DNA of 64,000 bases, from the NCBI GenBank assembly GCA_020152595.1, contig JAIGNY010000327.1, forward strand, positions 2,324,501 to 2,388,500, in the 5' to 3' direction. The position numbers and the translations under genes were made by a program. Positions within the stretch are counted from its first letter, which is position 1, and each line of letters opens with the position of its first letter. Of the stretch, positions 35,932 to 48,223 are shown one piece after another. This DNA is from Chiridota heheva. Its lineage: Eukaryota; Echinodermata; Holothuroidea; Apodida; Chiridotidae. The notes under the pieces were generated by a model. It did not search any database and had not been told where the DNA came from. It saw only the letters and a program-made list of their open reading frames with translations.

Positions 35932-37317
35932 TCATTTTTGGTGAGCATGGGAAGCATAATGCGAACCTATGTAATGGCGATTTTGTCCGTCCAGCCATCC
36001 ACAGTTTTTCCTGAGATTTCCTCAGAAATGTTATAGTTTCTTTAGAGTTCCTCAGAAAAAGTTAAAGTTTTTTCATTTCCTTACAAAATGTTAAACTTGA
36101 CAAATTTTAGACTATTTTCCTCAAAAAGTCTACAAAACATTTGATATTTCCTTAAAAGATAACTGTAAAATTATATAATTCTCCAATATTCTTCAGAAAT
36201 CCTCAAGCGACTCTCTCGTAGCACTGGAGATTTAAAATCTTTAAAATTCTTCAAAATATTTGGGAACCAACGATTGTATCAGCCATGATTATTAAACTCT
36301 GCCTTTATTATTGTGAAAATTTGCATAAAGTTGCTTCAGTATATGAACTGACCAGACTTTTTTTATTTACTATGCTCAGTTAGGGAGTGTGACAGGATGT
36401 GACTCCATATAGACAGTGGGACATGGATGGGGGCCATGCAGGACATATGATACAATATATACCATGTGGTATACACCATGGGCTATATCAGGCATAATTA
36501 TTTGACACTGCCTTTTTTCTTATTGAACAGCTCATTTGCATATAAGTTATTATATGAACTGACAGACTTTCATACATAGTGTGCTCAATCAGGGACTGTG
36601 ATAGCTAGGATGAGACTTCTTATAATATGAAGCCTATGGGATGTCATGTGGGACAAGGGATAGGATGTCATGTGGGACATGAGGTGGGATGCCATATGGA
36701 ACAATGGAATACCATGTATGATATATGGTGGAATGCCATGTGGGACATAGGGTGGAATGCCATGGGATGGGATGTCATGTGGGACATTGGATGTCATGTG
36801 GGAGATATGGTTGGATTAATGTGGGACATAGGATGGGATCCATGTGGGACAGGATGGGATGCCATGTGGGAAATATGGAGGAATGCCTCGTGTGATAATG
36901 GATGGGATGAGATGTCATGTGAGACATGGAGTTGAATCCATTTGGGACATAGGATGGGATCCATGTGAAACATAGGGTGGGATGCCGTGTGGGTCATAGG
37001 ATGGTAGGCCATGTGGGACATGATGGAATGCCACATGGGACATGGTGGAATGCCATGTAGGAGATATGATGGAATGCCATGTGGGACAAGGGACATGGGA
37101 TGCCATGTGGGACATGATATGCCATGTGGGACATGGGATGCCATGTGGGTCATGGGATGTATGTGGGACATAGGATGCCATGTGGGACATGGGATGCCAT
37201 GTGGGACATGGGATGATGCCATTGGGGACATAGGATACCATGTGAGTCTTAGTGTGAGATGCCATTTTTATAATTGGCCGGGTCATATGATATGGGTGTC
37301 AATTTGCATGGGCATGG
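35932..37317. mobile_element. Minisatellite-bearing dispersed element, copy 2
   Basis: Same order of blocks as at 24828-26475: TTTTTGGTGAGCATG, ATAATGCGAACCTATGTAAT, TTCCTCAGAAA repeats, TAAGTTATTATATGAACTGA, the GATGCCATGTGGGACAT array (about 36640-37250), then ATTGGCCGGGTCATATGATA and CAATTTGCATGGGCATG. Direct orientation, about 11.1 kb from copy 1. The array is shorter than in copy 1, while the flanks are recognisably homologous. Confidence 0.8.
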
Positions 37318-38655
37318 AAACTATTACGGTACTTACCGTTGTAGTTTACTACAGAAAGAAATTGTGAAAATAAAGATTTCAAATTAATTTTCAATACAAA
37401 TGTTGAAACATTACAAAGAAAGTGAGGATGTGATGTCACTCTTCTCGTCAGAGTTTGGACACCAGTCACTTTCATACAAATTTAAATTTAGAATTTATTT
37501 GTCTCAAAGGGAACAAGTGAAGTCTGCAGTTTAAGTTGTCTTTTGGCCCTCTATTATAGATATTTGAAATATGTTGATATATGTTTTGCCTAATACGATA
37601 TATAAATTATATGAATTGATAACTTAAAAGGGAAACAAATTATGTATACAGGACATAGCATCATGATTTGTATGTGATACTCTTATGCAAACAGTGAGCT
37701 AGTAAACAGACACCACAGCCTCAGTAAGAAAATCTCAGAATTGATTTTAAAATTTGATATGTTCCCAAAATTAGTCCTTCGCAAAAGGTTACTGCTTTAA
37801 GGCACTGTCAGTTAAGTGGTTATAAATGGCGGAAAATGAAGATAATTGTAAACACGTTAAAAAAAAAAAAAAAAATGGAAGGGATTTAAGATGGTCTCTG
37901 TTTAAGATGTACTTGACATATTTGGATCATCTGTGTGAAGTTTCTGCATGACGTCCTTGTTGCGATTGCAAGGCTTAATTGCATTTAGACATGAGAAGAT
38001 TTGTAGAAGTAAAGTTTATGGATAAAGTGAAGCTCGGTTGTTAACTATATTTATTGAAACTGGATCGTAAACGGTTGTGTGATGATATTGGGAAAAATTT
38101 TACTGGTGAATCATACTTGATAGTTTATGTCATACTGTTTTTTGTAATATTTCTTGTTTGATGTTCCAATTGGAAATATTTCTATCATATCTATTACAAA
38201 ATAAATGGCATATAAGCAGTTTAACTTATAAGTGTAAACATGTCTTGTTCTGTAATTAGTCATGATAAATATTCACAGAACATTCATTTATAAATAAACA
38301 TTTTAATTTTTCTGTTATTTTTTAATCCTAATAAGTTTATTGTCTAGACATCCTTCAGGATTATTATACAAAGAAACACCCATGAAATTTGCATAACTCA
38401 TCATTTTCTCTCCACCCCTTTCATAGGTTGTAAAAAAAATCCATCTTTTCCAAAATAACCTTTTGATTTATTTTGCTTTATTTTTCTTTTACTCAATATC
38501 CTTACATACAGTATAATATAAAGTATATTTTCATTGTATTTGAAAGCACATTATGTTTATTAAGACACCGTAAAGTAATATTTAGATATTCTCCCATAAT
38601 TTTGTTATATCAAATATTTAAAAAAAATTGAAATTCTTCAGTAACTTGGACCATA
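37318..38655. other. No gene seen
   Basis: AT-rich. Contains an A-run near 37859-37875 and one A/T-rich stretch after 38280. No exon or repeat family recognised. Confidence 0.4.
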
Positions 38656-40410
38656 TAATATAATACTACATGTATACATACAGTGAAACTTTCCGTTTCA
38701 TTACATGTACATGTAACTCACAAGAGTGTAAATATTAGAACTCGATTCTACTTGATCGAGTGAGAAAGTAGCTTCTGGTGCTAGGATAGGGTACTGTACA
38801 GTAGATCCATAATAGATCTTATTTGAAGTAATGATGAATTCTGCAATTTCCTCTCTTAGAATCTGGAGTTGTGACATCTAAGAAAATCTAGCGCAAATCA
38901 ATCCCTAGCTTTGCTCTTTCACATGGGCGGCCCACCCCACCCCACGGGGTCCACTCTGTCCCTTATCAGAAAAACAATGTATAGTTGTTGTTTTTTGTAT
39001 AGATTGTTTTTTTTTGTTTTTTTACTCCATCATCTTAATGGTAAATGAGTACCTTACATGGATACAGAACACAAAATGATAGCATAGTAAGCAATTTTCC
39101 TGTTTGGCTAATGACTGGCCCTTATCAATCAGAATAGTTTCATTCTGAGGTATGATTTAACTAAAATCCCAGAGCTTCTTCACCAGGGGCTTGAGCCTTA
39201 AGGGGCCCCTGGACTCCACACCGAAAAGACGCATCGCTTCATGCACACATTAATGTGCCCCTCAACAAGTCTAGCACCCTGCCCCTTTTTAAATCAAGCT
39301 AGGGGTCTGCAAGTGATAGTAATATTCTAAAACTTGTCCATAATTTTATTTAATCTTGAAGCAGTTGTTTTCAGAATTTGTGACAATTCTGAGCAATACA
39401 CAATGATACTGTACAAATAGAGTGAAAGTTTTTTTGCCAGTTACACGTGGTTTCACAAGAGTGAATATCATTAAAATTCTGCATTCGCACATCAACTTTA
39501 CTTCGTGGTATAATTCTTTAAGATTCCCTCTGGACACAGTCTATATGTTTCATGTTTGTTTCAGCCGTTTAATATAATTATAGCTGTAAGGCAGAATCCT
39601 CTTAATCAGAAAGATGTATAAAGAAAAACTTGTTTTCCCACCACTCGCATTCCTTTTAAACACAGGAAGCGTAACATGTGTGTACTGATTGTATCTTTGA
39701 TATTTGGAACATATGAGAGAGATAGTGGCTTCTGGTGTTACAAAAAGGTTTTTCCTTCATTGTAGGGATGTTAAATTGTCAATTGTTTCTTTTTTTCTGG
39801 GGTAACCTGTCACATATATCCTATATATCATTAAACATATGACATTAAGACATATTCTAAGACACTTTATTCAACTTTTAAAAAGTGGTTTTAACATTTG
39901 TGATAGTTCTGAACTGTAGACTATGATATTGTACGAATACAGTGAAACTGTGTCTGCTCTATTTGTGACATTTTCTCCCACTAGAGTGTAAATATCATTT
40001 CCTGCACTCACACATCAACTTCGTTTCTTAGCGTAATTCCTCAAGATTCTCACCGGAAATCCTTGGCATTTATGTTTTTTGTTTGCTATTTGGTCGCTGT
40101 AATTACAGCTGTAAGGCAGGATTGTCTTAATCTGAAAGGTGTATAACGAAAAAATGTATTCCCACCACTCGCATCCCTTTTAAACACAGGAAACAGCATG
40201 TGTTTACTGATTTTATCTTTGATATTTGGAACGTGTGAGCGGTTCGGGAAAACAATTTTCCTGTTGGCTTTAAATGGATGAGATGGTGGCTTCTGGTGTT
40301 ACGATAAGGTAGATCTGTCATTTCGTTCTTCCGTAATTGAAGGGATGATGAATTTTGCCAATTCTTTCTCTGAGATTGTGGAGTTTTGATGGATTAGGGA
40401 ATCTTGAGGT
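38656..40410. repeat. Three diverged copies of a ~450-bp repeat
   Basis: Shared words in order: 'ACAGTGAAACT', 'AGAGTGTAAATAT', 'CACATCAACTT', 'AGCTGTAAGGCAG', 'CCCACCACTCGCAT', 'CCTTTTAAACACAGGAA', 'TTTGATATTTGGAAC', 'GTGGCTTCTGGTGTTAC', 'GATGATGAATT'. Copies: about 38680-38885 (partial), 39345-39760, 39870-40400. They are tandem or clustered insertions of one family. Confidence 0.75.
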
Positions 40411-40628
40411 GATGGATTAGATTGTGAAGAGTAATAAGTAGTTTGGCAATTGTGAATAATGCCTGGAGGGACAAAATATTTGCCCTTAATGAAACAAAAA
40501 TACAGTTTGAATGCTTACAAACAAATGGTAATGATTTGAAAAAGAAAACAAAATCAATTAATGTCCCTTATGTTGCTTGCATTCTTTTCTTAATAGATTT
40601 TGATAATTACACCCTAATGGGATAATTT

Positions 40629-41198
40629 TTAAAGGATTAGTTCAGGGGTCAAGCAAGTCTATCTTATATAAAAAAGGACTTTAAAAGAAACAAAATAGCG
40701 AAGAAAGCATTCAAATATCTAATTCCATTAAATATTTATCAGTTTAAAGCTCTGTCTTATCTGTGTAGAAATGACTGGTGTACTAAGTCTACTATGGAAG
40801 GTTGGCACCTTCATCCTCACATTCTTATCAGATGTTAATGTATTTTGAAGAAAATATTACTGTGTGAATTATTTTTCCTTCAAATTTCTTCAGGTGGTAA
40901 TTATAATTAACCTTAATAATTTCTGTTTTGCCACTTTCCTGACATATCCAAGGGTTGTAAAAGCCAAAAAATTGCAGGACAAAATATGATAGAATACGTA
41001 AAGATTTTGAGGAATCTAAGGTTACGACATCACAACTAGTCTAATTTTAGTCGTTTCTACACAAATGATACCAAACTTTAAACTTGAATATCTCCTTAAC
41101 GAAATAAGATTTTTGAATGCTTTCTGCACTTTTTTGTTTCTTTTGAAGTACTCTTTCATATGAGATGGACTTGCCTGACCCCTGAACTATTTTTTTAA
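40629..41198. mobile_element. TTAA-flanked MITE, copy A
   Basis: TTAAAGGATTAGTTCAGGGG at the left and, inverted, CCTGAACTATTTTTTTAA at the right. The arms pair over more than 60 bp (AGCAAGTCTATCTTATAT against ATATGAGATGGACTTGCC in inverse). TTAA at both edges suits a piggyBac- or Kolobok-type target site. The interior has ATATCTCCTTAACGAAATAA. Copy B is at 56774-57339. Confidence 0.85.
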
Positions 41199-42104
41199 AT
41201 TGACATTGCATCTACATTTTGTTTTGTTTCATTGCCTGTTTCAAATAATAGAAATTCTTAGTCCTTAAAAGTTTGAAAATGGTATAATTTATAGTTTTGA
41301 GGCTGATCAAAGTTTCAAGATATTTCAATTAGTGGCATAGCGAAAGATCTGTAAAATAACCGACTGTGAAGAAGATGAGAGTTTTTGGCTTTTAAACTGG
41401 TTTGTTTAGAAAGATTTTAAAGCAATCATGCAAATGCTTTCTCTTGTGTGTATAGAATCTTTAAGAGGCTGTCGCTCCCCTAATCTTTCACTTGGTCTCA
41501 TCATCATATTCCTATTAAGTATTCTGTCAAATTTCCCATTATTCTGGACATTTTGCATAGATTTAAAGGTGCGATATCGGCATAAAGAACATTCAGTTCT
41601 CATTTTTTGATTGGTGAAAATTTCAACCAATGGCTATACATGCCTCTTTGGTCATATTTCGCACTATATTTTTACATGATGAAAATCTGTTGCAATGGAT
41701 TTGAAGTCCAAAATCCTCAAAGCCTACAAGGTTGAACAAAAACATCACTGAAAATCACTCATCAATAGACAAACAAACCTTTACTGCTAAATATCACACC
41801 ATTTGTAAATTTTTACTTCAAGCCAGACACATTGACCACAGGGGAATACTTTTGTCCTTGTGTTAAGTGTGAAAGTCAATGCAGCTGCAGAGAAATTTGT
41901 TTACTATTAATGTCAGTTTATGACCATGGCATGTGAGGTGAAGTGTGTGAAAATCCCTGGTGTAATTGCTAATTGCTTGTGCTGGATTGTGGTTTCTGTT
42001 GTGAGCAATATAGACCCTGACAGATTTTAGATTTTGTCGGGCTTAAGACACAAAATGTATTGCGAGGTTTAGACTTAATGAAACACAGCAACCATTCATT
42101 TCAG
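41199..42104. other. No gene seen
   Basis: No exon, array or TE end recognised. Short overlapping ORFs at 41406-41630 on both strands have no family features. Confidence 0.4.
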
Positions 42105-42183
42105 CATTGATTTGGCCAAATGGATAGAGCGATGGGTTTCGGATTTGCTTTTGTGCCCAAACGTAACAAGTTCGAATCTCTTC
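42105..42183 (+). repeat. tRNA-Arg(TCG)-like sequence, SINE head or tRNA relic
   Basis: A-box-like TGGCCAAATGGATAGAGCG at 42113, an anticodon-loop-like TTTCGGA with TCG at 42139-42141, and a B-box-like GTTCGAATC at 42170-42178. The first half follows animal tRNA-Arg-UCG closely. The variable and acceptor regions do not pair, so it is not a working tRNA. Confidence 0.55.
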
Positions 42184-42236
42184 AAAAGAACATTTTTTTC
42201 TTCGTCTTTTCCCCTTTCCCCTCATTTGAATTAAAA

Positions 42237-42284
42237 CATGGAGCTAATGTATTAACTGAGTTAATTTCAGTTCATAGCTCCATG
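42237..42284. repeat. Perfect 10-bp-arm hairpin
   Basis: CATGGAGCTA and TAGCTCCATG are separated by 28 bp that itself holds the near-palindrome TTAACTGAGTTAA. It lies 54 bp after the tRNA-like sequence. Confidence 0.7.
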
Positions 42285-43214
42285 CTTTAACTAAAGACGA
42301 ATTTGTACAGCTCTGTTCAACTCTGTCATGTCATGTTACACACATACATACTGTATGTATGTGCATACACCTAATCTTCATACACACTTCCCTGAACAAG
42401 TTTGATATGTCGATGATGCACTTACTGGCATAATTGCGGTTTGTTTTGAGTTGACAATGCGTCTTTAAAACCTTTACATGCTGAATGATAAAATGAACCA
42501 CAAGATGCCTCATACAAGCAGTACTATAAATGAAATGATAAGATATAAATATCATCTCCCATATTATTAAGTTATGACAAAACTTATTTTCCTTAAAGGC
42601 CATCTATCGTGAATTATATGTGGCGGCCTACATTTCATTTCAAAGCGATTCTGATTGACTTATCAATATTAGTGTACCATTGTCTTTTCAAACAAACGAA
42701 TTGAAATAATATTTGCCTCTACATTATAGATGATAATTGCTCTTTAAAGTACAGTACATGTAATGATGTTTGCATCACAAAAAGGAAGAACATTTTTTTG
42801 CCTTAGAGAAAGCTTTTAATTTAAAAGTCTTTTGACGTCACATGAATGTTTTGCATGAAAACAATGGCGTCATCTACATAAATAATAAGTTACATGCAGA
42901 ACAGAGCTAGACCCTTCAGGCTCATTCAAGTATCTGTCACATGATAGAGTGTTATATGTGTGAAGTATGGCATTTACGTCAAATTTTCTTTCGTTTAAAC
43001 TTTTAAACGTTCATACCTTCAAATTCACAGGTTTTTCTTTTTTGCTCGATGGAGTGTTCAATAGCATGTCTGATATTATAAACATCCAAAGGAAATGATA
43101 CCCTTAAGGCTCATGCACCAATTGAGGAATCTTTTTATATTTTTATATTCATTATCTTAAGTTTCCTTTTTCATTGATCTGTTAATACACTTTTCTAAAG
43201 TTTGAATTTAGTTG
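42285..43214. other. No gene seen
   Basis: AT-rich. A (CATA)-rich palindromic word, ACATACATACTGTATGTATGT, is at about 42343. No coding block. Confidence 0.4.
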
Positions 43215-46200
43215 TTAAAGGATTATTCCATGTTTTCTCATAACTGACCTTTTATAAGAAAGAGAAAATTTTTAGAAACAATTTATTACAAAAATAAAAT
43301 TGATCTGTTATTCCTACCAGGAAATATTCAAATTTTAAGTTTCACAAAAATGCCAATAAAGGAATAGGAAAAGGCTTAGTATGACATCACAGCAAGACAT
43401 TCTCCCACAAAGTTTATGTATTTCATTAAAATCTATAATCCATTTTTATTAGTAAAATCTGCTCGAAAAATAAAATGATGAAAATTAGGTATTTATATAT
43501 ATTGACAAATATGCCCTACTTCAATAACTTTTTGACTTTGTTTCTAATCTTACAGAAACAATCAATTAACATTCAAAGAAATACATAAACATTTGCAATG
43601 GAATTGCCTTTATGATACCATCAAACACGAATTTGTCATACTGTACAAAATTTGAAAGTGCAATTGGGAAATCTTCAAAAATCCATATCTCCTGAACAGA
43701 ATAAGATATCAACGTGATTTTTGTACCAAATTGGCTCTAAACGTATGCTCTTTCAAATACAATTTTACAAAAAAAAAACATTGGAATATTACAAAAAACC
43801 ATGAGAATATTACAAAAACCATGCATATTACAAAGAACCATGGGAATATTAAAAAAACATGGGAATATTACAAAAACCATGGGAATATTACAAAAACCAT
43901 CTGAATATTACAAAAACTATGGGACTATTACAAAAAACCATGGGAATATTGCAAAAAACCATAGGAATATTACAACAAAAAAAACATGGGAATATTACAA
44001 AAACTATAAGAATATTAAAAAAACATGGGAATCTTACAAAAAAAAACATGGGAATATTACAACAACAAAAACATGGGAATATTACAAAAAACCATTGAAT
44101 ATTACAAAATCCATGGGAATATTACAAAAATCTATGGGAATATTAAAAAATCTATGGAATATTACAAAATCCATGGGAATATCACAAAAAAACATGGGAA
44201 TCTTACCAAAAAACATGATTATACAAAAAAACTATGGGAATATTACAAAAAAAACAGGAATATTACAAAAAACATGGGAATATTACAAAAATCCATGGGA
44301 ATATTACAAAAAACTATGGGAATATTACAAAAAACTATGGGAATATTACAAAAAACTATGGGAATATTACAAAAAAACATGGGAATATTACAAAAAGCCA
44401 TGGGAATATTACAAAAATCCATGGGAATATTACAAAAATCTATGGGAATATTACAAAAATCCATTGGAATATCACAAAAAAAACATGGGAATGTTACAAA
44501 AAAACATGATTATACAAAAAAACTATGGGAATATTACAAAAATCTATGGGAATATTACAAAAATCCATGGAATATCACAAAAACATGGGAATCTTACAAA
44601 AAAACATGATTATACAAAAAAACTATGGGAATATTACAAAAACAGGAATATTACAAAAAACATGGAAATATTACAAAAATCCATGGGAATATTACAAAAA
44701 ACTATGGAATATTACAAAAACTATGGGAATATTACAAAAATCCATGGGGATATTACAAAAACTATGGAATATTACAAAAAACCATGGGAATATTACAAAA
44801 AACATGGGAATATTACAAAAAGCCATGGGAATATTACAAAAATCCATGGAATATTACAAAAATCTATGGGAATATTACAAAAATCCATTGAATATCACAA
44901 AAAAACATGGGAATGTTACAAAAAAACATGATTATAAAAAAACTATGGGAATATTACAAAAATCTATGGGAATATTACAAAAATCCATGGGAATATCACA
45001 AAAAAACATGGGAATCTTACAAAAAAACATGATTATACAAAAAAACTATGGGAATATTACAAAAACAGGAATATTACAAAAACATGGGAATATTACAAAA
45101 ATCCATGGGAATATTACAAAAAACTATGGAATATTACAAAAACTATGGGAATATTACAAAAATCCATTGAATATTACAAAAAACTATGGAATATTACAAA
45201 AAACCATGGGAATATTACAAAAATCCATGGGAATATTACAAAAATCTATGGGAATATTACAAAAATCCATTGGAATATCACAAAAAACATGGGAATGTTA
45301 CAAAAAAACATGATTATACAAAAAACTATGGGAATATTACAAAAATCTATGGGAATATTACAAAAATCCATGGGAATATCACAAAAAACATGGGAATCTT
45401 ACAAAAAAAACATGATTATACAAAAAAAACTATGGGAATATTACAAAAAACAGGAATATTACAAAAAACATGGGAATATTACAAAAATCCATGGGAATAT
45501 TACAAAAAACTATGGAATATTACAAAAACTATGGGAATATTACAAAAATCCATGGATATTACAAAAAACTATGGAATATTACAAAAAACCATGGAATATT
45601 ACAAAAACATGGGAATATTACAAAAAGCCATGGGAATATTACAAAAATCCATGGGAATATTACAAAAATCTATGGGAATATTACAAAAATCCATTGGAAT
45701 ATCACAAAAAACATGGGAATGTTACAAAAAAACATGATTATACAAAAAAACTATGGGAATATTACAAAAATCTATGGGAATATTACAAAATCCATGGAAT
45801 ATCACAAAAAACATGGGAATCTTACAAAAAAACATGATTATACAAAAAAACTATGGGAATATTACAAAAATCTATGGGAATATTACAAAAATCCATGGGA
45901 ATATCACAAAAACATGGGAATCTTACAAAAAAACATGATTATAAAAAAAACTATGGAATATTACAAAAAACAGGAATATTACAAAAAAACATGGAAATAT
46001 TACAAAAATCCATGGGAATATTACAAAAAACTATGGAATATTACAAAAACTATGGGAATATTACAAAAATCCATGGGGATATTACAAAAAACTATGGAAT
46101 ATTACAAAAAACCATGGGAATATTACAAAAAAACATGGGAATATTACAAAAAGCCATGGGAATATTACAAAATCCATGGGAATATTACAAAAATCTATGG

Positions 46201-48223
46201 GAATATTACAAAAATCCATTGAATATCACAAAAAACATGGGAATGTTACAAAAAAACATGATTATACAAAAAAACTATGGGAATATTACAAAAATCTATG
46301 GAATATTACAAAAATCCATGGGAATATCACAAAAAAACATGGGAATCTTACAAAAAAACATGATTATACAAAAAAACTATGGGAATATTACAAAAAACAG
46401 GAATATTACAAAAAAACATGGGAATATTACAAAAATCCATGGGAATATTACAAAAACTATGGAATATTACAAAAAACTATGGGAATATTACAAAAATCCA
46501 TTGGAATATTACAAAAAACTATGGAATATTACAAAAACCATGGGAATATTACAAAAATCCATGGGAATATTACAAAAATCTATGGGAATATTACAAAAAT
46601 CCATTGGAATATCACAAAAAACATGGGAATGTTACAAAAAAACATGATTATACAAAAAAACTATGGGAATATTACAAAAATCTATGGGAATATTACAAAA
46701 ATCCATGGGAATATCACAAAAAACATGGGAATCTTACAAAAAAACATGATTATACAAAAAAACTATGGGAATATTACAAAAAACAGGAATATTACAAAAA
46801 CATGGGAATATTACAAAAATCCATGGGAATATTACAAAAAACTATGGAATATTACAAAAACTATGGGAATATTACAAAAATCCATGGATATTACAAAAAC
46901 TATGGAATATTACAAAAAACCATGGGAATATTACAAAAAACATGGGAATATTACAAAAAGCCATGGGAATATTACAAAAATCCATGGGAATATTACAAAA
47001 ATCTATGGGAATATTACAAAATCCATTGGAATATCACAAAAAACATGGGAATGTTACAAAAAAACATGATTATACAAAAAAACTATGGAATATTACAAAA
47101 ATCTATGGGAATATTACAAAAATCCATGGGAATATCACAAAAAAACATGGGAATCTTACAAAAAAAACATGATTATACAAAAAAACTATGGGAATATTAC
47201 AAAAACAGGAATATTACAAAAAACATGGGAATATTACAAAATCCATGGAATATTACAAAAACTATGGAATATTACAAAAACTATGGGAATATTACAAAAA
47301 TCCATGGGAATATTACAAAAACTATGGAATATTACAAAAACCATGGGAATATTACAAAAATCCATGGAATATTACAAAATCTATGGGAATATTACAAAAA
47401 TCCATTGAATATCACAAAAACATGGGAATGTTACAAAAAAACATGATTATACAAAAAACTATGGGAATATTACAAAAATCTATGGGAATATTACAAAAAT
47501 CCATGGGAATATCAAAAAAACATGGGAATCTTACAAAAAAAACATGATTATACAAAAAAACTATGGGAATATTACAAAAACAGGAATATTACAAAAAAAA
47601 CATGGGAATATTACAAAAATCCATGGGAATATTACAAAAACTATGGAATATTACAAAAACTATGGGAATATTACAAAATCCATGGGAATATTACAAAAAC
47701 TATGGAATATTACAAAAAACCATGGGAATATTACAAAAAACATGGAATATTACAAAAGCCATGGGAATATTACAAAAATCCATGGAATATTACAAAAATC
47801 TATGGGAATATTACAAAAAATCCATTTGAATATCACAAAAAAACATGGGAATGTTACAAAAAAACATGATTATACAAAAAAACTATGGGAATATTACAAA
47901 AATCTATGGGAATATTACAAAATCCATGGGAATATCACAAAAAACATGGGAATCTTACAAAAAAACATGATTATACAAAAAAACTATGGGAATATTACAA
48001 AAACAGGAATATTACAAAAAACATGGGAATATTACAAAAATCCATGGGAATATTACAAAAACTATGGAATATTACAAAAACTATGGGAATATTACAAAAA
48101 TCCATGGGAATATTACAAAAAACTATGGAATATTACAAAAACCATGGGAATATTACAAAAAACCATGGGAATATTACAAAAACCATGGGAATATTACAAA
48201 AACCATGGGAATATTTCTTTTAA
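43215..48223. mobile_element. TTAA-flanked MITE swollen by an internal satellite
   Basis: Left edge TTAAAGGATTATTCCATGTT at 43215. Right edge CATGGGAATATTTCTTTTAA at 48223, which is its approximate inverse (expected AACATGGAATAATCCTTTAA). The interior before the array, ATATCTCCTGAACAGAATAA near 43688, matches the corresponding part of the MITE at 40629-41198. The inverse of the left arm predicts CTCTTTC...AAAACATGGAATAATCC, and the sequence at 43750-43790 follows this and then enters the satellite. Confidence 0.65.
43785..48215. repeat. 4.4-kb satellite, ~20-bp unit with higher-order structure
   Basis: More than 200 units of the type CATGGGAATATTACAAAAAT (18-22 bp; variants CTATGGG, CCATTGG, AAACAGG). 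A landmark, AAACATGATTATACAAAAAA, recurs in pairs about 100 bp apart. The first is preceded by GGGAATGTTAC and the second by GGGAATCTTAC. Second members fall near 44607, 45029, 45412, 45935, 46360, 46746, 47168, 47545 and 47967, giving a higher-order period of about 380-430 bp (one interval about 520). All three plus frames stay open for up to 376 codons, so the ORFs here are repeat by-products. Confidence 0.95.

Noticed and set aside
43801-47446. ORFs of 194-376 codons (MGILQK / WEYYKN / GNITKI repeats) as genes
   Set aside because: They exist in all three forward frames of a tandem array, end at the recurring CATGATTATAC landmark, and show no codon-level constraint.
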